Below are positions 33,174 to 41,211 of a DNA stretch of 64,000 bases, piece after piece. Source of the stretch: JAKVBK01 sp022447275 (GTDB taxonomy: Bacteria > Pseudomonadota > Alphaproteobacteria > Rhodobacterales > Rhodobacteraceae); the NCBI GenBank assembly GCA_047125605.1, contig CP138932.1, forward strand, positions 744,001 through 808,000, given 5' to 3'. How positions within the stretch are numbered: position 1 is the first letter of the stretch; the number at the start of each line of letters is the position of its first letter. The notes under the pieces are model-generated. The model did not search any database. It saw only the letters and a program-made list of their open reading frames with translations, and was not told the DNA's origin. Made by a program: the position numbers and the translations under genes.

Positions 33174-33548
33174 CCCAGTGTACTCGCTGTCAGGCTTTAT
33201 CCACTCCTAATCACCCTGGTCTTGGTCGATGCTACAGGTCAGGGAGGAAACGGCTGGTATAATTGGACTGGAATAAATGTCTTGGGGCGGTGCGGGCGCC
33301 GCATTTTAATGACTTGACACTCCTATTTGTATTAATTGATTAATTTACATTAAATTGTGCGCGCGGCGTTTTTGATAAGTCACATGTCGACATGCCAGCC
33401 CATTGCGACAAACGGTGCAAATTTCACACTTGAAATCCCGGAGTTTAATGGCCGCTTCGAGCCCAATGTGTCAAATGCCGGGCTTTGAACAAATGGCAAT
33501 AATGCGCGTGAAGCAGTACCTGCTTTATCTGATCACAAATGTTTTCTC
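33174..33548. other. AT-rich intergenic region 3' of the glycosyltransferase gene
   Basis: No gene is seen. 33311-33355 is strikingly AT-rich for this genome and includes a TTGACA box at 33314-33319, but no matching -10 box at proper spacing. Confidence 0.4.
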
Positions 33549-34973
33549 TCAATGGTTATGTGGCATTTTCGCTTTAAGAGGCCACGGGTACTGGAATGAT
33601 CCCGCCATTCGGTCGATGAAACGTATCGCCTCTGCAGCACCTTCTTCCTTGTTGATTTGGCGAGCCAACTCGCTCACGGAAGACATAACTGCGGTATCAG
33701 ACGTGATATCTATGATAGCAGCAGCAAGGCTTTCGGCATTTGTCTTCGGAGAGCCAACAAATCCGAGATATTGCCCAACGCCATGTCTGCGCACAATCGA
33801 ACCGTGAAACGGCTGATCTCCTTGCATTGCACAGACGACCGTTGGCCGTCCTGCACGAAGCCCCGCGGCTAAGGTCCCCGCGCCACCGTGATGGACAACC
33901 GCGGAACACTTTGGAAACAGCCATTCGTGCGGGCACGAGGGAACTTCGAATACGTTCTCTTGCGCCCACGCATAAAGGTCCTGGCCTTCCCCTGTTGATC
34001 TGTCAAGGCTTTCCAGTGTCAGCCCCGCCCAACCACCAAGGAGCAAACCTTTCTTGTCGGACAGCTTCAATCCTTTGATCGCAAGAGTTGACAGTTTCTG
34101 ACAAAACTCAGGGTTCCCCTTCATACTGCCGAAACCGATGTAAACGGGTTTGTGCTCCAGGAAGTCGAGCAAGCCTTCGGGAGGCTTGTAGCTATTCGAG
34201 TCTGGCATGAACAGCCAACCGCTGATGTGTTTCTGCGATGGCCAATCCGAAGGCTCGGGGAACAGACTTGGCGATACAGCACACATTTGGGGCAGGTCAT
34301 GCGGCCAGATTTTGAACTTCGTACCATTGGAGTATGTGTCGCGCGGTAACCCGCAGATGTCTCTCATCATCTCAAACTTCGGCCTTATGGTTCGAGAGTA
34401 CAGCCGGGACTTGAGCCAATAAAAGCCACGATTCAACACCTTGGGAAACTTACCGACCTCCATCGTATAAAGCGGATAATCCGAAGTCGGGTGATTGATC
34501 TGAAGATCTATTGTCACAACGGGAATTTCCAAAGCTTCCGCAATGCTAACGTAAGGACCGTAGATGAGGTTTGGCGTCACCAGAAGATCAGGATTAAACG
34601 CACGCGCAGTGGCAAAAGCGGCCTCCATGTCCTCTCTTTGAGTCGCGACATAGTCTGGATCATTGAGGTATTCTTTGCCGAATTTGGCCAGCTTCATCAA
34701 ACCACGAAGAGACCGGTCGGACACATCTACCTGCCCAAACAATTGCTCTATGAAGACCTCTATATTCTCTTTGGCTACGACATGCTCGATACCGTTTGCT
34801 TCCAAAAGGTCCGTGGCAGGGGGCGTCGCGAAGACGATGACATCCCGTCCAGCATTCTTAAGCGCCAAAGCAAGTGTTGTAATGGGCTGTAGATCGCCTC
34901 GGCTTCCCCAACCCGCGATCATGACCCGCTTCGGTAAACTCATCCCAATGTGCCAGTCCTTTTTCGGGTTCAT
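33549..34973 (-). CDS. GT1-family glycosyltransferase (UGT/sterol glucosyltransferase-like)
   Basis: The 474-residue GT-B protein has the N-terminal GWGSRGDLQPITTLALAL motif typical of UDP-glycosyltransferases of the macrolide/sterol group. The C-terminal nucleotide-sugar site is VVHHGGAGTLAAGLRAGRPTV near residues 357-377, followed by DQPFHGSIVRR. Targets may be lipids, sterol-like molecules or natural products. The start may be ATG 34943 (SLPKRVMIAG) instead of 34973. Base composition is lower in GC than flanking core genes and it sits between an IS remnant and an att-like repeat, so it is probably acquired. Confidence 0.85.
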   Translation of the reverse strand: MNPKKDWHIGMSLPKRVMIAGWGSRGDLQPITTLALALKNAGRDVIVFATPPATDLLEANGIEHVVAKENIEVFIEQLFGQVDVSDRSLRGLMKLAKFGKEYLNDPDYVATQREDMEAAFATARAFNPDLLVTPNLIYGPYVSIAEALEIPVVTIDLQINHPTSDYPLYTMEVGKFPKVLNRGFYWLKSRLYSRTIRPKFEMMRDICGLPRDTYSNGTKFKIWPHDLPQMCAVSPSLFPEPSDWPSQKHISGWLFMPDSNSYKPPEGLLDFLEHKPVYIGFGSMKGNPEFCQKLSTLAIKGLKLSDKKGLLLGGWAGLTLESLDRSTGEGQDLYAWAQENVFEVPSCPHEWLFPKCSAVVHHGGAGTLAAGLRAGRPTVVCAMQGDQPFHGSIVRRHGVGQYLGFVGSPKTNAESLAAAIIDITSDTAVMSSVSELARQINKEEGAAEAIRFIDRMAGSFQYPWPLKAKMPHNH

Positions 34974-35294
34974 TCAGGGATGAAACTGAACCAAAAGTCA
35001 AACTGGGTTTCTTCAATCAAGTTGGTTGTCAGCCAATCTGAACTTCAAACAAGTGGTTTTTGCTTCATTAAGCGAGGTCCGATTTGGGCTTTGAAGCAAC
35101 AGTTCGAGCCCTATAGATCGTGTCGGGATTGTCCCGCATGACCGACATCCATGTATGCAGCTCTCAAAAACATCTTAAGGAGCAAACGGACTTCATGGCT
35201 TACGTTCTACGTATTCCTCTACGATAGACTTCAGATAATGCTGCTAACTGGTTATCTTGTTAACACCTTGTTCTAGCGAAAGAATAGGGGGTAA
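34974..35294. other. Intergenic region before the leftmost att-like repeat
   Basis: No gene, hairpin with a T-tract or repeat is recognised. It should contain the glycosyltransferase promoter. Confidence 0.45.
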
Positions 35295-35313
35295 TTTTGG
35301 CTCCGGCGGTAGG
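35295..35313. repeat. att-like core copy A (left end of tandem elements)
   Basis: The 19 bases TTTTGGCTCCGGCGGTAGG are identical to 39959-39977 and to 44463-44481, the last lying across the 3' end of tRNA-Asn. The next base (G) also matches the tRNA copy. It is interpreted as the left boundary of an element that integrated at tRNA-Asn. Confidence 0.8.
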
Positions 35314-35456
35314 GGTAGTCAGGGCTCATAAATTCGCCTCGTATCGAACTACGTTTTTCTAATTGGTGAGACAACTGTAGACCGCTGAAAAACGCCGGTA
35401 GATGCAGTGTAGGGCAGGGGGTCTCTTGGGGGTCTCTACGGTTAGCTACAGGATAC

Positions 35457-36392
35457 TCAGTAACCGCAGTTCTGGTAGTCACTCGCCATACACTCACGGG
35501 CCATAGCTTGGGCCTTAGAGATGTCCTCAGCGGTCATTTCCTTGGCTACGACGTCCCTGTTCTTGGCTCCATTTTCAATCCCGTTGGCATTCGCGATGCT
35601 CGACCACATGTGGGCTAGTACGTTGTCTTAGAGGACGCCCTGACCTGCGCCGTACATGACCCCTAGGTTGGCTTGTGCGTCGGCATGCCCCTATTCAGCA
35701 GCCTTGCGCCACCATTTCACAGCTTCCTTGTAGTCTTGAGGAACACCCTCACCGTTGTCGTACATCAGAGCCAAGTTGTACTGAGCATATGCATGCCCTT
35801 GTTCAGCAGCGTTGCGCCACCATTTCACAGCTCCCTTGTAGTCTTGAGGAACACCCTCACCTTTGTAGTACATCAGAGCCAAGTTGTACTGAGCATCAGC
35901 ATCCCCCTGTGCAGCAGCCTTCCGGAGCCATTGAGCAGCTTCTTTGTAGTCTTGCGGAACTCCCTGACCTGCGCCGTACATGACCCCTAGGTTGGTTTGA
36001 GCGTATGCATTACCCTGTTCAGCGGCGTTACGGTACCAACTAGCAGCTTCCTTGTAGTCTTGAGGAACGCCTTGACCGGTCTGGTACATCCAACCCAAGT
36101 TGTATTGAGCCTTAGCACCCCCCTGTTCAGCAGCCTTACGGTACCACTTAACAGCCTCTTGGTAATCTTTAGGCACACCCCAGCCGTTGTAGTACATCAG
36201 ACCCAAGTTGTACTCAGCATCAGCATCCCCCTGTGCAGCTAAAGGCTTCCACTCCTGCAAAGCCGTAGCAAAATCAACAGCTTGTGCAGCCTCATAACCC
36301 TTCTGAAAGTCCTGAGCCTGCTGAAAGTTCCAAAGATAGTTTATGCCAAGCAAAGCACAGAAAATCACTATGGAAGCAAGAAACTTGCGCAT
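35457..36392 (-). pseudogene. Sel1-repeat exported protein with two in-frame stop codons
   Basis: From ATG 36392 there is a membrane anchor or signal (FLASIVIFCALLGINYLW) and six Sel1 repeats of 36 residues (pattern AAEQGxAxAQYNLGxMYxxGxGVPQDYKEAVKWW). A TAG at 35691-35693 stops the frame after 233 codons, but the frame continues with GHADAQANLGVMYGAGQGV. It then meets TAA at 35628-35630 and finishes with the family-typical DNVLAHMW ... ISKAQAMARECM ... YQNCGY, TGA at 35457. Both stops sit where glutamine codons (CAG and CAA) are expected, so each is one C-to-T change. A 233-residue truncated product is still possible. Confidence 0.85.
35700..36240. repeat. 108-bp tandem coding repeats (Sel1 units)
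   Basis: Five to six units of 108 bp share long identical blocks (for example CTTGTAGTCTTGAGGAACAC recurs). They encode the Sel1 repeats and allow expansion or contraction by recombination. Not CRISPR: no spacers and the period is an exact multiple of 36 codons. Confidence 0.85.
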
Positions 36393-36602
36393 AGATAACT
36401 ACCTCTGGATGTGTCCCATGCGATTGTTAGCAAGGTGGCTAAGGGGTCTCAAGTAGAGGCCAAAGTATTTTCTTTGTTTTGGATTCTGAGGTGCCCCCCC
36501 TAGGAAAATCCCTCCGGTGAGAATCCATCGGCAGTAGGTTCTCTTCACGCGATAAACAGTTTTCGCTATAATCGGGGTATTCTGACGGTGGCGGAGGAGA
36601 GA

Positions 36603-36869
36603 ATGCTAAAAGGTTTGCTTTCACTACTTGGCGTAACGCTGGTGACCGGGTGCTCAAATCTGGGTCAAATCAATGGTGTCCCAGTCAATCAGGATGTCAG
36701 TAATCTTGATGCTGCACAGATGACTTACTGCGAAAGGCAGCCCATTGTTTGCATTCTAGGTGCGGCGGTCGTGGTTGGGGTGATTGCATCCGGCAGTGAT
36801 GACACCGCTGAGGTTGAGCCAGAGGTTGAGACCGAGGTTGATTTCGATCCTACAGACGTCATCATGTAG
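36603..36869 (+). CDS. Small lipoprotein
   Basis: The 88-residue product has a lipoprotein signal, LLSLLGVTLVTGC, with the lipobox Cys at about residue 17. A second hydrophobic stretch (IVCILGAAVVVGVIASG) and an acidic tail of repeated E-V-E-P/T units (EVEPEVETEVDFD) follow. GGAGGAG is five to eleven bases upstream of ATG 36603, a strong ribosome site. It is cargo of the left element; no function is known. Confidence 0.7.
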   Translation: MLKGLLSLLGVTLVTGCSNLGQINGVPVNQDVSNLDAAQMTYCERQPIVCILGAAVVVGVIASGSDDTAEVEPEVETEVDFDPTDVIM

Positions 36870-37097
36870 GAATAAATGAGACACCGCAGGCTCCGAGCCA
36901 CCCCATTCAATGTATTAGCAGCGAACAGGTCTATTCTAACTCTTCCTAGTAACAGTGGTAGGGTACTGGACCATTCGGCACAATGGGGGGGCTCGCTGGG
37001 GCTGGCCTCAAATATATGCCAGGGTCACCTACGTGGCACCCTGACTTTATCCGCAAAGTATAGAAAATACAGCTGTTTATAGGTCGGCCTTCACAGA
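36870..37097. other. Short non-coding stretch in the left element
   Basis: No gene is seen. The small palindromic run around 37010-37045 (GGGTCACCTACGTGGCACCC) could be an intrinsic hairpin after the lipoprotein gene but lacks a clear T-tract. Confidence 0.35.
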
Positions 37098-37260
37098 TCA
37101 CTTTTGAAACTCTTTCAGCCTTGCGTCACGTCCCCCGTAGGTGCTCCCTGAAACGGCCTCGTTGGCGTGGCCTAGGAACCCGGGACGAACGTCGGTAGGC
37201 GCGCCCGCTTCTCTCAATCTATCGCTCACTCGGTGGCGAAGTCCGTGGACGCTATAGCAA
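37098..37260 (-). pseudogene. C-terminal remnant of a tyrosine integrase
   Basis: The frame encodes VHGLRHRVSDRLREAGAP ... FLGHANEAVSGSTYGGRDARLKEFQK. It is about 80% similar to the C-terminal end of the integrase at 38523, including HxLRHR, GHAN and the tyrosine-bearing STYGG. Sequence upstream is in-frame but unlike the integrase, so the N-terminal two thirds are lost. It suggests an older element beneath or beside the present one. Confidence 0.8.
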
Positions 37261-37525
37261 CTGCCCTCGGTCTCTCGTAAAGGCTCTGAGAAATACCTTT
37301 TCGTCGGCAGAGGTCTTACGGGTCGCAAGACGGATATCCTTAACAGCCTTTTCGGTCGAGCTTTTCTTTTAGTTTTTATGGGTTTTGTCTTCATCTCAAC
37401 TCCAACGTCGCTTCGATGAAACCAAAACCCTCCACAAATTTAACTTCGCTTTTTGTCTTGTCAGTGCTGACGTCAGAGATGACGCAACGGTACCGATCGG
37501 GAGCGGTAATTAGTTGTTAGTTTAT

Positions 37526-38047
37526 CTAAAAATGATAGGAGTACCGCACTCCTAAATTGTCAGTCTTCCAATCTCCATAATCGTTATCAAAGCTGATTCT
37601 TGAATATCTTAAACCTAGAGAGTGTTGAGGTGTAAAATCATACCCTATGCCTACCCCAAAAATGGTTCCATCGTCACTTTCTGACCCACTAATACTATTT
37701 TCAGAGTTAACATTTACGAAACCACCGAAAGCTATTCCGTACAAATTTCTTAAGAAATACGCACCAACCCCAACAGTTAAGCCGTAGTAATTGTCAAAAT
37801 CTACTACTCCATTATTGGTCCCGCCGTCTAGTTTGGCCGCGATAACTTCACCTTCAACGAAGACAGAAGTGTCAAAAACGTGCCGATAACCTGCGTTGAT
37901 ACCAAGTGCCATACCGTCTCCAGCAGTCGAATTGTTAAATTCGCTAACAAAGCTGGAAATATCACCGCCAATATAAAACCCGCTTAGGTCTTGTGACCAT
38001 GCGGGGCTTGTAAAGGCGATGCTCAATAAAACTGCAATTTTTTTCAT
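37526..38047 (-). CDS. Outer-membrane beta-barrel protein
   Basis: The 173-residue product has a signal peptide (KKIAVLLSIAFTSPAWSQ) and eight-stranded barrel features: alternating hydrophobic strands with Gly/Tyr/Asn (FYIGGDISSFV, GINAGYRHVF, YYGLTVGVGAYFL, FGVGIGYDF, HSLGLRYSRISF) and the terminal aromatic LGVRYSYHF. It fits the porin/OmpA-like small barrel group; a host-adhesion or pore role cannot be told apart. The gene is AT-rich relative to the core, with many A/T-ending codons, consistent with recent transfer as element cargo. Confidence 0.8.
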   Translation of the reverse strand: MKKIAVLLSIAFTSPAWSQDLSGFYIGGDISSFVSEFNNSTAGDGMALGINAGYRHVFDTSVFVEGEVIAAKLDGGTNNGVVDFDNYYGLTVGVGAYFLRNLYGIAFGGFVNVNSENSISGSESDDGTIFGVGIGYDFTPQHSLGLRYSRISFDNDYGDWKTDNLGVRYSYHF

Positions 38048-38236
38048 AAGTTTTCAAATCCTTTACCGTTAACGGACTTCCGGAAGTAAAGTTGGCACGT
38101 TAGATTGGCAATGTGAGAATGCTGATTTTGCCTGTGTATGATTGTGGTGTGGCACTTTTGTTATTGGCCAGATCCCCCCTACTACCAGGCTAGTGGGCGG
38201 CCCTGCAACATTTCGTGGGCGGTGTTGGCGGTGGAT

Positions 38237-38359
38237 ATGAAGTTTCCTGTGCTACAGCGAGCGGAGAAGGAGTGGCCACCTTTGTACGGTTTGGGCATTT
38301 TGGGGTGCGCCTATGTGATCTGGGTTAGCATCAAGTATCTGGAATCACAGCCCGTTTAA
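38237..38359 (+). CDS. Possible 40-residue membrane peptide
   Basis: MKFPVLQRAEKEWPPLYG begins a short frame with one membrane helix (LGILGCAYVIWVSIKYL). A longer same-frame start lies at 38138. There is no strong ribosome site and the family is unknown, so this is tentative. Confidence 0.25.
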   Translation: MKFPVLQRAEKEWPPLYGLGILGCAYVIWVSIKYLESQPV

Positions 38360-38522
38360 AAGACAAAATCTCAGAGCGACCTAGGCGCAGCGCGCATCGT
38401 TTGGTGTGGTTGTTCATGTCAAAAATGGGCCGGTATTATATCCTATAAACAATGGCCTGCATGGCATATTTCATGTGTTTTTTAAAAGGGCAGCATGTCA
38501 AAAGGTTGTGTTGTTTGTTGCC

Positions 38523-39845
38523 TCACAGTTCCGCTTTAGTTGCCCACTTTTGGAACTCTTTTAGCCGCGCTTCACGTCCTCCATATGTGCTCTCTGCAAC
38601 TGCCTCGTTGGCGTGACTGAGAAAGCCCTTACGGACTTCTGTAGCTGCCCCTGCCTCTCTTAGCTTATCGCTCACTCGATGGCGAAGGCTGTGGACACCA
38701 AGGCGGCTGTCCTCGGTCTCTTTTCGGAGGTGCTTCATTAGAGCTGCTGAGGCTGCGTCAGTGCCGCGAGGGCGGGCGTAACGGGGGAAGATGCCATCAC
38801 CTTGCTCAACGCCAACACACGAATCTTTGGCGGCTCTCAGGGCTTCTCCCACAAGGGGCAATGTGCGTTGGCTTGCGGTGGTCTTAAGGCGCCGTATTTA
38901 GTTGTGCCGGATGACGACGTGAGGGACGTGGGCGTCGAGGGCAACATCCTCTCTGAGAAGTCCCACAGCTTCGCTGAGCCTCATGCCTGTGCCCGCAAGC
39001 ACAGACCAGAGCGGCTTGAGCTCTTCAGGCAGGCGGTCGGCCAAGGTTACCACCAGGCCGTCTTCAAGGGGCAGTCTCTTGTCCAGCTCTAGCGTGTCTT
39101 CCTTGGGCCACGGGAGGGCTGCGAAAGGATTGGATACGCCATCGATGTCGAATTCTCTAAGGGCGTGACGAATGGTGGCGGTCACGATCACGGCTTCCCG
39201 TTTCGCCGAAGCAATGGAGAGGGGCGTTCCATCTGCCTTTTTGGTGCTTAGTAGCGTGTCCATGAACCTTCTGCCGTGCTCCCTGCGAAGAGATTTTATG
39301 GGGAATTGATCAAGTGGTCCTAGAGCTTCCTGGAGGCGGCGACATATCCGATCTAAGTCTGTGGCACGCTTCCTGCTCTCCTCAACACCCTTGTCTCCGA
39401 TGTAGAGATTAACGGCATCTTCGAGGGTCGCGTCCGGCGGCGAGCTATCAGGGTTCAGAACGGCTTTGACGAGGAGGGGGTCGGTATTGGGGCTTTCTCT
39501 GAGACCCTCGGCAATAACCCATCGGGCATATGTTGGATCGTCGTCGAGGCCAGAGACACCTGCCATCAAGCCCTCTTGCTGCAACAATGCCTCGTGCCAC
39601 CTTTCGATCGGTGATCGGGTGTCCTTCTCGGACATGGCCGCACGGGTTCTCGAGACAATGCTGTCGAAGTCGCGCATGATTGCGTGGTATTCCTGATGGA
39701 ATGCGATGCCTGAGGTGTTGCGTATATGCTTCTGGAGGGTCGGCTGCTTGAGAAACTCTGCGACGTCCTTGGGGAATCGGCGACGGAAGCGAAGCACGCC
39801 GTTTGGTCGCTCGTCGATGTGCTTCAATTTTCTCTGCAGCGCCAT
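38523..39845 (-). pseudogene. Tyrosine-type integrase interrupted by one stop codon
   Basis: From ATG 39845 the frame gives an N-terminal arm-binding domain (ALQRKLKHIDERPNGVLRF), a core-binding domain and the catalytic Arg in GTGMRLSEAVGLL. It then hits TAA at 38898-38900 right after HVVIRHN. Reading on in the same frame gives IRRLKTTASQRTLPLVGEA, the catalytic HSLRHR, GHANEAVAESTYGG with the nucleophile Tyr, and KEFQKWATKAEL to the stop at 38523. So a single nonsense change separates the Arg half from the His-Arg-His-Tyr half; the enzyme is inactive unless the stop is read through. It lies just inside the core repeat at 39959, as expected for the element integrase. Confidence 0.88.
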
Positions 39846-39977
39846 CTGGGTGTCCTCGTGTGTGTCTCGCGTGTGCTCCCATGTGTGTCGTGGAAAGTGT
39901 GTGTCGTGGAAAGCAGAGTAACCCCTTATTTTCAGGGGAATAAGTACATTTAGAGGATTTTTGGCTCCGGCGGTAGG
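39661..39977. repeat. Integrase 5' end plus att, copy 1 of a near-identical pair
   Basis: This stretch is nearly identical to 44181-44481, the main difference being a 16-nt extra arm-repeat unit (near 39893-39908). It comprises the first ~60 codons of the integrase, its leader and the att core. The pair shows the two tandem elements carried sister integrases. Confidence 0.85.
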
Positions 39978-40115
39978 AATGGGTGGGCTGCGTGCAGTTT
40001 AAAAAAGGCTATTAATATCAATTACTTGGAGATAGCTTCGGGGGCCGGGCACAGCTGTGTGTGTCGTGAGGGCCACAATTTGTGTGTCGTGGGAGCCTCG
40101 TTTTTTGTGTCTTGA
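39858..40115. repeat. Direct repeats flanking att core B: candidate integrase arm sites
   Basis: Copies of TGTGTGTCGTG (with one or two changes) occur on the left of the core near 39882, 39899 and (as GTGTGTCTCGCG) 39862, and on the right near 40057, 40081 and 40106. Tyrosine integrases bind such short direct repeats as arm sites on both sides of an attP core. Finding both arms around one core fits a junction between two tandem elements. Confidence 0.55.
39959..39977. repeat. att-like core copy B (junction of two tandem elements)
   Basis: Identical over 19 bases to copies A and C, and identical to C over 23 bases (39955-39977). Integrase leader sequence lies to its left and different element DNA with arm-like repeats to its right. 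Confidence 0.85.
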
Positions 40116-40223
40116 GCTGTGGTTTTATAGCCCTGCTTAGAGGAGCAATTGCTCACAAGGGTATACCTTAAAGAACACCGCAAGCGGACACAGAAAGTCT
40201 GTTCATTAGAGTTAGCTTAATCC

Positions 40224-40248
40224 TGTGAACACATAACGTGTGTGAACA
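40224..40248. promoter_or_regulatory. Two TGTGAACA direct repeats upstream of the serine recombinase gene
   Basis: TGTGAACA occurs at 40224-40231 and 40241-40248 (17-nt period), with partial inverted copies at 40199-40206 and 40257-40262. They lie just upstream of the recombinase start and may be recombinase or regulator binding sites; this is inference from spacing. Confidence 0.35.
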
Positions 40249-40272
40249 GAACCTCTGAGAACAGGCGACCCC

Positions 40273-40911
40273 ATGTCCAGGAACATCCTATATGTCCGTA
40301 TCTCCACGACGGAACAGACTGGCCTCAACCAGCTTAAACAAGCCCGCAAGGCTGGATTTGAGTTTGACCAAGTGGTGGTCGATAACGGCACCTCAGGGGT
40401 GACCACCAGACTTGCAAAGCGTGAAGGCGGCAAGCGCCTCTTCGACATGCTTCGTAAAGGCGACACGCTGGTGGTCCGTTGGGTAGACCGTCTGGGTCGC
40501 AACTATCAGGACGTTACTGAAACTATCCGCGAGTTCATAAGTAGGGGTGTGACAATCAAGACCGTGATCAACGGCATGACCTTCAACGGGACGACCGCAG
40601 ACTCTACCCAAAAGGCCGTCAGGGAAGCGCTGATAGGCTTCATGGCCGCTATGGCAGAGGCAAAGGCAGAAGCCACCAAGGAAGCCCAGAGGGCCGGAAT
40701 AAAGCACCACAAGGCCGTCTCCCCAGAGAAATTTAAGGGACGGAAACCGACCTTTGACAGGGCCAGCTTCGAGCAGGTGAAGGCATTGTTAAATGCTGGC
40801 AAGGGGCATTCAGCCATCGCAAAGGCGACAGGGGTCAACAGGAACGCGGTCATCAGGATTGCTCAGGACTCTGCAAAGGCAGAGGCGGCGCTGATAAAGT
40901 GGGGTATGTGA
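40273..40911 (+). CDS. Serine recombinase of the resolvase/invertase family
   Basis: The 212-residue protein has the catalytic serine S11 in YVRISTTEQ, the resolvase core LVVRWVDRLGRNYQDV and REFISRGV, an E-helix (ALIGFMAAMAEAKAEATKEAQRAGI) and a C-terminal helix-turn-helix (GKGHSAIAKATGVNRNAVIRI). The length is near Tn3-type resolvases and Hin-like invertases, so it acts on short crossover sites. It has no obvious invertible segment beside it. It opens the right element, just inside att copy B, and appears intact. Confidence 0.9.
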   Translation: MSRNILYVRISTTEQTGLNQLKQARKAGFEFDQVVVDNGTSGVTTRLAKREGGKRLFDMLRKGDTLVVRWVDRLGRNYQDVTETIREFISRGVTIKTVINGMTFNGTTADSTQKAVREALIGFMAAMAEAKAEATKEAQRAGIKHHKAVSPEKFKGRKPTFDRASFEQVKALLNAGKGHSAIAKATGVNRNAVIRIAQDSAKAEAALIKWGM

Positions 40912-41211
40912 AGTGGCTTCAAGTCCCGGTTGACCGAGTTTTTGAGGTGCTGTGGCTGTCGTGTGACGGGGTGAGCTGTGAGTGGAAACCCTGTCTGATC
41001 AGTCCGGTCCCTATCAAATCGACCTAAACTGTCTCATCGGTGCCGAGGTCAGACAAGCTCCTAAAAGATGAAATTCATCGTGCCACATTTAATGGTTTCC
41101 GCAGGTTGGGCTGATCAAATCTGCTTCCGAACAAAGCCGGAAGCACATATGTATATTTAGCGGCTAGACCAGGCCGGCGCCGGATCGAGACACTGTCGGG
41201 CCCTCAATAGA
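40912..41211. other. 300-bp gap between recombinase and RTX genes
   Basis: No gene or strong hairpin is seen. Confidence 0.4.

Noticed and set aside
33403..33807. Plus-strand frame at the 3' end of the glycosyltransferase
   Set aside because: Half of it is antisense to the glycosyltransferase and nothing supports it.
35700..36240. Regular direct repeats that could be taken for a CRISPR array
   Set aside because: The period is 108 bp without distinct spacers and the repeats translate as Sel1 units.
35628..38900. Genetic-code recoding or programmed readthrough of UAA and UAG in the left element
   Set aside because: Both stop types are involved, no context for readthrough is seen, and all neighbouring genes terminate normally; plain decay is simpler.
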